This document shows, piece by piece, positions 44,734 through 52,333 of a DNA stretch of 64,000 bases; position 1 is the stretch's first letter; every line of letters begins with the position of its first letter. Source of the stretch: Chloroflexota bacterium. Lineage in GTDB: Bacteria > Chloroflexota > Anaerolineae > UBA2200. Location: assembly GCA_030607875.1 (NCBI GenBank), contig JAUWJD010000002.1, forward strand, positions 1-64,000, written 5' to 3'. The position numbers and the translations under genes were made by a program. A model generated the notes under the pieces. The model was not told where the DNA came from. It worked only from the letters and a program-made list of their open reading frames with translations, and searched no databases.

Positions 44734-45750
44734 TCACTGGTAGAACACCCGACTCTTGCCAACACGCTGCTGGATGATGGTGAAGGACAGAATGATGACG
44801 AAAAGGACAAAGGCAATCGCAGATGCGTAGCCAAAGCGAACTCGCGAATAGAACCGGTCGAACAACAGAATCGACGTCGTGGTGGTGGTGCGCAGCGGGC
44901 CGCCCAACTGTCCCCCGGCAGCGCGGGTCATCACAAAAATGTGGTTAAAGGCCTGGAAGGAGCCAATCATGGCCATCATAGTCAAGAAGAAAATGGTCGG
45001 CGAAAGCAGCGGCAGCGTAATGTGCCGGAACAGCGCCCAGCGTCCACCACCATCGATCTTGGCCGCGTCGTACAGCTCCGAGGGGATGTTGCCCAGCCCC
45101 GCCAGGAAGATCACCGTGTCCCAACCCACGTAGAACCAAACCACAAAGACCATGATGGCGACCAATGCCTGGCTCGGCCCGGCTGCCCAGGAAGGCACAT
45201 TGATGCCCATCGCCTGGCCCAGGATCTCGAAGATTCCCCGTGGTTGGAGCATCCATTTCTGTGGCGCGATGCCGATGGCCTCAAGGATCTGATTCAGGGG
45301 TCCATGCCTCGGGTTAAAGATCCAAACCCACACCGCTGAGGATGCAACGCTGGAAGTGATGTACGGCAAGAAGAACATGGTGCGGTAGAGGTCCAATCCA
45401 CGCACTTTCTGAAACAGAAGATAGGCCAGAGCGAGTGAGAGGGCCAGCGTCAGCGGGACAGTGCCCAGCACGTAGAAAACCGTAACTTTCAGCGATTGCC
45501 AGAAAGCGGGATCGTCCAACACCTTCTGGTAGTTCGCCATACCCAGATAGTCGCCCTGGACGATTTTCCATTTGTGCAGACTGATGTAGAACGCATAGCC
45601 AACCGGCAGTAGGTGAAAAGCAGCGAGGATCAAAGCAGCGGGGGAGATGTACAGGTAACCGAGAAAGCTCTCTTTCAGCCGCCGTTTTTGCCGGCCAGTC
45701 AAGAGACTGCGAGAAGGCCCGTGAGCGTCCTGTACGGCAACCTCTGCCAT
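44734..45750 (-). CDS. ABC sugar permease, MalF/UgpA-like (CUT1)
   Basis: A 338-residue permease with six to seven helices; the N-terminal cytoplasmic stretch is basic (SLLTGRQKRRLKESFLGYL). CUT1 features are GYAFYISLHKWKIVQGDYLG, YRTMFFLPYITSSVASSAVW, the EAA loop DAAKIDGGGRWALFRHITLP and a late FIMMAMIGSF-like segment (FFLTMMAMIGSFQAFN). It is the first gene of the three-gene operon and has a strong promoter about 45 bases upstream. TAGGAGA precedes the ATG. Confidence 0.93.
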   Translation of the reverse strand: MAEVAVQDAHGPSRSLLTGRQKRRLKESFLGYLYISPAALILAAFHLLPVGYAFYISLHKWKIVQGDYLGMANYQKVLDDPAFWQSLKVTVFYVLGTVPLTLALSLALAYLLFQKVRGLDLYRTMFFLPYITSSVASSAVWVWIFNPRHGPLNQILEAIGIAPQKWMLQPRGIFEILGQAMGINVPSWAAGPSQALVAIMVFVVWFYVGWDTVIFLAGLGNIPSELYDAAKIDGGGRWALFRHITLPLLSPTIFFLTMMAMIGSFQAFNHIFVMTRAAGGQLGGPLRTTTTTSILLFDRFYSRVRFGYASAIAFVLFVIILSFTIIQQRVGKSRVFYQ

Positions 45751-45790
45751 AGATTTGTCTCCTAGCGAATCATCAGATGCGACTGAGCTA

Positions 45791-45818
45791 ATTCTACCAC
45801 AAAGTGCCAGATTGTCAA
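45791..45818 (-). promoter_or_regulatory. Promoter of the PhnD/MalE-fusion ABC operon
   Basis: On the minus strand TTGACA (45813-45818) and TAGAAT (45791-45796) are 16 bases apart and face the first permease gene. Confidence 0.7.
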
Positions 45819-46249
45819 CTGGCGAGACATAGGTTATCCCAAAGGGCCTCTTGTGTCAAATCCACGCTACAGTAGATAGTAGGGAGAGCACATCAGACCA
45901 CACTATGTAGGAGTCCCCCCAGATCAACAGGGATACCTCCGACCGCCTCATTCCTAGTGACGGCTCGACAGCTTCACACATGCTCGCAGTGACAACTCCA
46001 GTCGTTCCCCAAGAACTGCGTGCAGTTACTCAGTTTTTTGTGCAAGGCAACGACTGAATCTTGCCGTGGCAGCGCCAGAAGCTAAAGCCTCCTGGCTAGG
46101 GTCGTGCAAGCCCGGGAAACCGGGCGAAGAAGCTGCTGCAATCGGCCAAGCTCGTTCTTCTAGCTTCTGCCGGGAAACTTGGCTCTCTGGCCCTGGGGCC
46201 GGCCGGGCTACTCCCAACAAACTGGGGGACCACAAGCCAAGAACTGCAC
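45819..46249. other. Intergenic region with several hairpins
   Basis: No gene is recognised in these ~430 bases. At 45955-46060 fragments resemble the dispersed GTAGTGACGACT-type repeat (CTAGTGACGGCTCGAC, CAGTGACAACTCCAGTCGTT). At 46105-46125 GCCCGG-GAAA-CCGGGC is a small perfect hairpin, enclosed by an imperfect longer pairing of CCAGAAGCTAAAG with CTAGCTTCTGCC. The whole lies upstream of the next promoter, so it is not that gene's leader. Confidence 0.4.
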
Positions 46250-46278
46250 TTGACACACTGGCTGTTCTGTGCTATCTT
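46250..46278 (+). promoter_or_regulatory. Promoter of the RACo-like gene
   Basis: TTGACA (46250-46255) and TATCTT (46273-46278) are 17 bases apart, about 75 bases before the chosen start codon. Confidence 0.6.
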
Positions 46279-46351
46279 CCTCCATGCGCCTGGGGAGCCG
46301 CTATGCTTCGCCCCAGTACCTGGCCGACGCGACAGCGCGAGGGAGGACGAC

Positions 46352-48163
46352 TTGCCACACCATATCGAATTCGAACCCATAGGTCGAAGGGGACCTTGTG
46401 CAGCCGAGGGGACACTTCTGGACGCAGCGCGCGAATTGGGCGTCGACCTCGTGAGCCTCTGCGGTGGTCAGGGTACCTGCGGGCGCTGCAAGGTGCAGCT
46501 CCTGGAAGGCCAGCTCTCCCCCCTCACTCCGATGGAGAGAGAACGGCTCAGCCCGCAGGAACTGCAGGCCGGATACCGCCTTGCCTGTTGCGCCTATCCC
46601 AGGAGCGACGTGAAACTCGCAGTGCCTCCAGAGTCACTGAGCACGCCTCAGCGCACGCAGGTAGAGGGGCAGGCAGTCTCCGTGGCTCTCGATCCCATGA
46701 TCCAGTACTACCAGCTCCAGATGTCGCCCCCCTCTCTGAACGATCTGGCTTCCGATGCGCGGCGCACAGCGGACGCCCTTGAGCAGCAGCACGGAGTGCA
46801 CTGCACAACGATAGACATCGCTCTCCTGCGTGACATCTCCCCGGCACTGCGCGATTGGGGCTGGCGCGCCCAGGCGGCCATCCGCAACGGCGAGTGCATC
46901 GCGCTGCACCCATGGGACACACGGCACCTGGGGCTGGCTGTGGACCTGGGCACTACCAAGGTCGCCGGCTATCTGGTTGACCTCGACACCGGAGACACGC
47001 TCGCCAGCCAGGGTCTGATGAACCCCCAAATTGCCTACGGTGAAGACGTCATCTCGCGCATCACCTGCGCTCTCGAATCGTCTGAGAAAGCAGGTGAGAT
47101 GCAGCAGCTCGCTGTGGAGGCCATCGCCCTGCTCTCTGAAGAACTGACAACACGGATCGGCGCGACGCCCAACGACATCGTGGATGCGGTTGTCGTGGGC
47201 AACACAGCCATGCACCACCTGCTGCTGCGTTTGCCCGTCGAACAGTTGGTCCGAGCTCCCTACGTGCCCGCTGTGTCCAGCGCCCTGGACATCAAGGCCC
47301 GTGACATAGGTCTATGTCTCGCCCAAGGCGCATATCTGCACCTCCTGCCCAATATCGCTGGCTACGTCGGGGCCGACCACGTGGCTATGATCCTGAGCAT
47401 GGAGCTGTGGAAAGCTGAGGGCACCGTCCTGGCGCTGGACATCGGCACCAACACCGAGATCTGCCTGTCCAACCATGGGGCCCTATCGAGCGTCTCTTGC
47501 GCTTCCGGTCCCGCCTTTGAGGGAGCCCACATCAAGCACGGCATGCGTGCCGCCGCCGGAGCGATAGAACGCCTGCGCCTCGTAGGCGACGAGGTCCAGT
47601 ACCACACCATCGGCGCATCGCCCCCGGTGGGTCTATGCGGCTCAGGGGTCCTGGACGCGCTGGCTCAACTGTACCTGGCGGGCGTGATAGACCACAGCGG
47701 TAGGATGGCCAAGGACCACCCTCGCGTGCGCATCAACAAAGGCCAACCAGAGTTCGTGCTCATCGGAGAACCAGATGACGTCGACAGCCCGTGCATCGCC
47801 ATCACCCAGCACGATGTGCGCGAGCTCCAGCTCGCCAAGGGAGCAATGCACACTGGCATCCAGGTCCTCCTGGAGGCGCACGGCCTCTCTGGGCAAGACA
47901 TTGATGAGGTCATCATCGCCGGCGCGTTTGGCAGCTACATTGATATATCCAATGCCATCGCCGTCGGCATGCTTCCGTCACTGCCCCTGGAACGCTTCCG
48001 CCAAGTCGGCAACGCTGCCGGCACAGGAGCCAGGATGGCTCTGGTGTCGCGGGCGCAGAGAGCCGAGGCTGTGCAGATCGCCAGGCGCGTCCGCTACATC
48101 GAACTGGCCAGTGTGGCTAACTTCCAGAACCTGTTTGCCCAGTCGATGTACCTGGGAGAATAA
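46352..48163 (+). CDS. RACo-like ATP-dependent reductive activator of corrinoid proteins (DUF4445)
   Basis: A 603-residue protein. The N-terminal ~90 residues are a 2Fe-2S ferredoxin domain (SLCGGQGTCGRCKVQLLEG, fourth cysteine in RLACCAYP). A linker follows, then an ASKHA-type ATPase domain with GLAVDLGTTKVAGYLVDLDT, LALDIGTNTEICL and IIAGAFGSYIDISNAI. Such proteins use ATP hydrolysis to drive an electron onto the inactive Co(II) corrinoid and restore Co(I), supporting methyl transfer in acetogenesis or O-/N-demethylation. The TTG at 46352 was chosen for GGGAGGA just upstream and because the ferredoxin domain begins there; the frame is open further 5'. Directly downstream is a broken methyltransferase gene, the expected partner. 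Confidence 0.9.
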   Translation: MPHHIEFEPIGRRGPCAAEGTLLDAARELGVDLVSLCGGQGTCGRCKVQLLEGQLSPLTPMERERLSPQELQAGYRLACCAYPRSDVKLAVPPESLSTPQRTQVEGQAVSVALDPMIQYYQLQMSPPSLNDLASDARRTADALEQQHGVHCTTIDIALLRDISPALRDWGWRAQAAIRNGECIALHPWDTRHLGLAVDLGTTKVAGYLVDLDTGDTLASQGLMNPQIAYGEDVISRITCALESSEKAGEMQQLAVEAIALLSEELTTRIGATPNDIVDAVVVGNTAMHHLLLRLPVEQLVRAPYVPAVSSALDIKARDIGLCLAQGAYLHLLPNIAGYVGADHVAMILSMELWKAEGTVLALDIGTNTEICLSNHGALSSVSCASGPAFEGAHIKHGMRAAAGAIERLRLVGDEVQYHTIGASPPVGLCGSGVLDALAQLYLAGVIDHSGRMAKDHPRVRINKGQPEFVLIGEPDDVDSPCIAITQHDVRELQLAKGAMHTGIQVLLEAHGLSGQDIDEVIIAGAFGSYIDISNAIAVGMLPSLPLERFRQVGNAAGTGARMALVSRAQRAEAVQIARRVRYIELASVANFQNLFAQSMYLGE

Positions 48164-48564
48164 TCAACACTGGCTGTGGACCGGCGTGTGACCATTGCTG
48201 GCAAGATCATCGAGCGGGCGCAGAAGCTGGGGATTCCTCCCCAGGACATCATCATTGATGCCCTGGCGCCACCGCAGGCGCCAACACTGCGGCTGGCCGG
48301 GTCATTCTCGAAACAGTACGGCAAGTCCGTGAGAAGTTCGGCGTCAACCAGACCCTGGGCGCCAGCAACGTCTCCTTCTGCCTGCTCGAGCGCGACGTCA
48401 TCAACTGGGCCTTCCTGGCCATGGTCGTCGCCGCCGGCGTGACCTGCCCCGTCGTCCACGTGAAAAAGGTCCATTCAGCCATCCTGGCCGTCGACCTGCT
48501 CCTGGGCCGCGATGAGTATGCAATGCGCTACATCAAGGCCTATCGCCAGCGGCAGCAGCAGTGA
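48164..48564 (+). pseudogene. C-terminal remnant of a methyltetrahydrofolate:corrinoid methyltransferase
   Basis: Starting right after the RACo stop codon, one frame reads VTIAGKIIERAQKLGIPPQD then IIID. Another frame continues TAGANTAAGRVILETVRQV, NQTLGASNVSFCLLERDVIN and LLLGRDEYAMRYIKAYRQRQ to a TGA at 48562-48564. Together they are the last ~130 residues of a pterin-binding (DHPS-like) methyltransferase such as AcsE or the MtrH/MetH type. The frameshift lies near 48268-48273, and the N-terminal ~140 residues are missing. The gene is a truncated and frameshifted relic. Confidence 0.8.
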
Positions 48565-48631
48565 AGAGATAGGATAGGTTCGTAGTGTCCCGCCTGCTCC
48601 TACACACCTCAGGTTCAAGCAAGACCGAGCA

Positions 48632-48847
48632 CTAGCTATCCAGCCAGCTTACCTCAGTCCTGCCATCGTGTCCGTGGATGCTCCTGATCTCATCCATGTC
48701 GTTGTAGATGCCAAGGGATGGATACTGTGTTACCCAGGCGAGCACACATCTCCCCGTTGAGAACTGCACACCCTCAGCCACCACACCGGTACCGGATATA
48801 CCTGTCTCATCTTCATCTCTGACTAACACGAACCGTCTGAACCTCAT
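48632..48847 (-). CDS. Small conserved hypothetical protein
   Basis: A 71-residue soluble protein (FRRFVLVRDEDETGISGTGV, then VAEGVQFSTGRCVLAWVTQY, ending IHGHDGRTEVSWLDS). The pattern (an R-x-E/D-D-x-[ST]-G-x-SGTG start and a terminal IHGHxGxT-V-W) is one I have seen in many short proteins on plasmids, phages and bacterial chromosomes, with no known function. The start is the ATG at 48847, preceded by GGAGCGGAAAGAG; the frame is open further upstream without family similarity. It stands alone between the methyltransferase relic and the PAP2 gene. Confidence 0.72.
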   Translation of the reverse strand: MRFRRFVLVRDEDETGISGTGVVAEGVQFSTGRCVLAWVTQYPSLGIYNDMDEIRSIHGHDGRTEVSWLDS

Positions 48848-48962
48848 CTCTTTCCGCTCCCACACTGCCTGACACAGCGAAATGCAGACACTCTCGGAAG
48901 GGCTGCGCATCCCAGAATAGCGATGGGTGAGGAAATGTCCTTCAACCCCACCGAAGATGATT

Positions 48963-49955
48963 TTACGCCTTGCTTTCGGCCAATCCCAAGCGCAGGAACA
49001 GAGCAGGCCCACCGGCTGAAACCCACGCCCCGACCAACGTCGAACGCAGGTAGCGCAGGCACCAAGCCACAACAGTTGCTCCGCCAGGGAGAACGGCTCT
49101 GACGCCAAACCAGAGCACCATCAAGCCCACTATGCCCAGCAGATAGCGAGTGAGCCGCTTGCCAATGGGACCATCGGCGCGGAAGCCACCCGCCTCAGAC
49201 AGCCACGCGGCTCCAGCCCCCATGCCGAAGAGCACGCCAGCGACATCGAATGCAAGTTTCAGCGAGAACGGGTCAATCGGCTCGCTCGTGCAAGCCAGCG
49301 CCATCTCCGCCCACCCTGGGGGCACCTGCCAATCTCCCAGGCTGACGAAACTCAGGGCATTCAGCCCCAGCAGAGCCAGCGAAGCCAGGAAAGAGACCAC
49401 AACCTTCTGCCCCAGGCCGCGCTCCCCCAACCAGCGAGTCAGTGGCCCTTCCCAATGCACAAAAGCCCACAGCAGCAAGGCGCCCACCAACCAGCCTGCA
49501 AGCACATCGTGGGGGAAATGCACGCCCAGGTAGAGGCGCGAAACCCCGATCGAGAAAGCCAGCCCCAGAGCTGCGGCCCATATCCAGCGGCGTCGCAGCG
49601 ATGAAGCCAGCAACTCCCACAGACTGACGGCCTGCTGACCGTGCCCCGAGGGGAAGCCAAAGTTCCTCTCGCTGCTCAGGGCTAGAATCTTTGGGCCCTC
49701 GTAGTCGAGCCAGTAGGGACGAGGCTGATGGAATGCCAGTTTCAGCGCCTCGTTCATACCCGCGCTGAGCATCAGCATCACTCCAAGCCGCAGCCCCAGC
49801 AGGGCGTCCCAGCACCAATACAGCGCCGGCATCAAGAGCAGGTAGAACTCTACCGTGCCCATGAAGCTGAGCACTTTCATCGGTCCGGCCAACCACCCTC
49901 CCAGGTTCTGCAGAAACTGGATAATGGCTATTTCGATATTCCCAATGGTCTGCAT
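48963..49955 (-). CDS. PAP2-superfamily membrane phosphatase
   Basis: A 330-residue polytopic membrane enzyme with the three acid-phosphatase motifs in order: KLAFHQPRPYW (KxxxxxxRP), GFPSGHGQQ (PSGH) and SRLYLGVHFPHDVLAGW (SRxxxxxHxxxD). PAP2 enzymes dephosphorylate lipid phosphates such as phosphatidate or undecaprenyl pyrophosphate, often on the outer face of the membrane. It is longer than simple PAP2 proteins because about four extra helices follow the catalytic core, where there is also a ~30-residue hydrophilic loop. The exact lipid substrate is unknown. Confidence 0.9.
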   Translation of the reverse strand: MQTIGNIEIAIIQFLQNLGGWLAGPMKVLSFMGTVEFYLLLMPALYWCWDALLGLRLGVMLMLSAGMNEALKLAFHQPRPYWLDYEGPKILALSSERNFGFPSGHGQQAVSLWELLASSLRRRWIWAAALGLAFSIGVSRLYLGVHFPHDVLAGWLVGALLLWAFVHWEGPLTRWLGERGLGQKVVVSFLASLALLGLNALSFVSLGDWQVPPGWAEMALACTSEPIDPFSLKLAFDVAGVLFGMGAGAAWLSEAGGFRADGPIGKRLTRYLLGIVGLMVLWFGVRAVLPGGATVVAWCLRYLRSTLVGAWVSAGGPALFLRLGLAESKA

Positions 49956-50050
49956 GGCTCCCTCCGATCGAGCCTCTGATCATCTGCCTGCCGAGGCCCT
50001 GCCGAAGCATTGTAGCGTACCGCACCCCCAACTGCCAACCGCGTTCGCCT

Positions 50051-52282
50051 TCAGACCTCCACCCGCTGCAACAGCAGCGCGTTGACCGCGACAATGACCG
50101 TGCTGGCCGACATCGCCAGCGCTCCCCACTCTGGCCGAAGGATGATGCCCCACGGCTGCAGCAGGCCAGCCGCTAACGGGATGGTGACGAGGTTATACCC
50201 GGTAGCCCAGACCAGGTTCTGGTACATTTTGCGCATCGTCGCCCGGCTCAGGCGGATCAGCCGCACCACGTCGCGCGGGTCATTCTTGATCAGCACCACC
50301 TGTGCCGATTCGATAGCCACGTCGGTGCCAGCGCCGATGGCAATCCCCACGTCCGCTTGCACTAGCGCCGGGGCATCGTTGATGCCATCACCGACCATCG
50401 CCACCACTCTGCCCTGTGCCTGCAATTCCTTCACCTTATCCGCTTTTTGCTCCGGGCGAACCTCGGCAAAGACAATGTCCAAGCCCAATTCGCCAGCAAC
50501 CCAATCAGCGCCCTCCCGGCTGTCACCGGTGAGCATGGCTACCTGCACGCCCATCTCCTTCAGCGTGCCCACGGCTTCCCGCGATTCGTCGCGGATCAAG
50601 TCGGCCAGGGCGCTCGCGCCCAACAGACGGCCATTCGTCGCCGCGTAGACGACCGTTTTGCCCTGCTGGCCCAGCGCTGTCAGACGGGCATCCTGGGGCA
50701 CGCTCACACCCAGTTCCTCCATCAGTGCGCGGTTGCCGACAGAGAGCTGCACCCCTTCGACGATAGCCTGCGCGCCCTTGCCGGGCACCGCAAGGAAGTT
50801 GCCCACCGTCGGCAGGGACAGGGGCCACCCCTGCGCAGCCTTCACGATAGACTGCCCGATGACGTGCTCGGAGTTGACCTCCAGTGCCGCCACCCGTTGC
50901 AACAGCGTCTGCTCATCCCAGTCAGCCAGAGGAACCACGTCGGTCACCCCAAACTCCCCTTTGGTCAGTGTGCCGGGCTTGTCAAAGATGACCGTGTCCA
51001 CACGCTGCGCCGTCTCGGGGGCCGCGGCGTTGCGGATCAGCATGCCGCTGCGCGCCGCCAGGGGCGTCGCGAGGGTCGTCACCACCGGGATGGCCAACCC
51101 CAAGGCATGTGGACAGGCGATGACCAGCACTGTCACCGCCAGAGTCAATGCGAAGACCAGTGGCTGCCCGTTGATGAAGAACCAAAACACAAAAGCCAGC
51201 GCTGCCACCACAGTAGCGATGATAGTTAGCCAGTGGGCAGCACGGTCCGCGAGGCGTTGCACAGGCGGCTTCGAAGCCTGAGCTCGTTTCACCAGGGCAA
51301 TGATCTGCGCCAGGGCCGTCTCTTCCCCCGTCTTCTCCACCTGAATGCGCAGCGCACCCTCGCCGTTGAGCGTGCCGCCAATGACCTCATCGCCGGGTCC
51401 CTTGGACAGCGGCTTGGACTCGCCGCTGATCATGGCCTCGTTGACACTGCTCTGCCCCTCCAGCACACGGCCGTCGATAGGGACCTTTTCTCCGGGGCGC
51501 ACCAGCAGCAAATCGCCTTTCTGCACCTGCGACGTAGGCACCTCTTCTATACTCCCATCTTTGGAGACACGGTTAGCCATCGGCGGAATGAGCCTGGTGA
51601 GCTCTTTCAAAGCGCCAGCCGTACCGCGCACGGCGCGCATCTCCATCCAGTGGCCCAGTAACAACACTGCCACCAACGTGCTGATCTCCCAGTAAAAGTC
51701 CGCCGCGCTGAAGAGGAAGGTGGAACCCACGCTGAACAGGTACCCTGCAGTAACCGCCAGGCTCACCAGCACGTTCATGTCGAACACCCCGGTGCGGACT
51801 GCTTGGCCCGCTCCCTTGTAAAAGGTCTGCGTGCCGTAGAAAACGATCACGCTGGCCAGCGCAAAGAGCACATAGTTCACCCCAGGGAAAGTCAGACGGA
51901 AGCCGAACCAATCCTGGATGGTGGGAGAAAGCAGCAGCACGGGGATGCTGACCACCAACACAACCCAGAAGCGCCGCCGAAAGTCCTGCTCCATCATGGC
52001 GTGGTGATCGTGGCCTTCTGCCTTCTGCTGCTCATGCTCCATATGCGCTTTCGCCGGACGTTCTTGCTCACCCTCGCAGCGGCAGCCCATTCCGGTCAGC
52101 ATGTGCTTGAGATGCTCCAAGCTGACGGCGTCCGCATCGTAGGTGAGCTGCACCACGTCAGCGACGGGATTGACGGCCACGTCGTGCACACCATGCAGAG
52201 CGCGCACCTGGTCCTCGATGGCGCATGGGCAATCGGGGCCCACGAAATCCTTCAAGGCCAGAGTAACTTGTGTCTCACGCAT
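50051..52282 (-). CDS. copB: CopB-type P1B ATPase with altered phosphorylation motif
   Basis: A 743-residue metal-exporting ATPase. The N-terminus is a degenerate heavy-metal domain (GPDCPCAIEDQV, not CxxC) followed by a His-rich stretch (EHEQQKAEGHDHHAMMEQ) typical of CopB-like Cu(I)/Ag exporters. Membrane helix 6 has ACPHALGLAIP (CPH type). TGES-like motif: ISGESKPLSKG. The hinge is VGDGINDAPALVQADVGIAI. The phosphorylation loop reads DKPGTLTKG (Asp434), whereas essentially all P-type ATPases have DKTGT; ACC to CCC is one base. That change should impair catalysis, so the pump may be inactive unless the base is an error. It starts 51 bases after merA and is likely co-transcribed. Confidence 0.92.
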   Translation of the reverse strand: MRETQVTLALKDFVGPDCPCAIEDQVRALHGVHDVAVNPVADVVQLTYDADAVSLEHLKHMLTGMGCRCEGEQERPAKAHMEHEQQKAEGHDHHAMMEQDFRRRFWVVLVVSIPVLLLSPTIQDWFGFRLTFPGVNYVLFALASVIVFYGTQTFYKGAGQAVRTGVFDMNVLVSLAVTAGYLFSVGSTFLFSAADFYWEISTLVAVLLLGHWMEMRAVRGTAGALKELTRLIPPMANRVSKDGSIEEVPTSQVQKGDLLLVRPGEKVPIDGRVLEGQSSVNEAMISGESKPLSKGPGDEVIGGTLNGEGALRIQVEKTGEETALAQIIALVKRAQASKPPVQRLADRAAHWLTIIATVVAALAFVFWFFINGQPLVFALTLAVTVLVIACPHALGLAIPVVTTLATPLAARSGMLIRNAAAPETAQRVDTVIFDKPGTLTKGEFGVTDVVPLADWDEQTLLQRVAALEVNSEHVIGQSIVKAAQGWPLSLPTVGNFLAVPGKGAQAIVEGVQLSVGNRALMEELGVSVPQDARLTALGQQGKTVVYAATNGRLLGASALADLIRDESREAVGTLKEMGVQVAMLTGDSREGADWVAGELGLDIVFAEVRPEQKADKVKELQAQGRVVAMVGDGINDAPALVQADVGIAIGAGTDVAIESAQVVLIKNDPRDVVRLIRLSRATMRKMYQNLVWATGYNLVTIPLAAGLLQPWGIILRPEWGALAMSASTVIVAVNALLLQRVEV

Positions 52283-52333
52283 TTGATCCCCCTTTCAATG
52301 TGCCGCAGATCCAAGTCTGCGGCGGTGTGCCAA

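Noticed and set aside
46070-46240. Hairpin-rich block upstream of the corrinoid activator as a cobalamin riboswitch
   Set aside because: It lacks the B12-box core (GCCACTG) and lies upstream of the likely promoter, so it would not be in the transcript.
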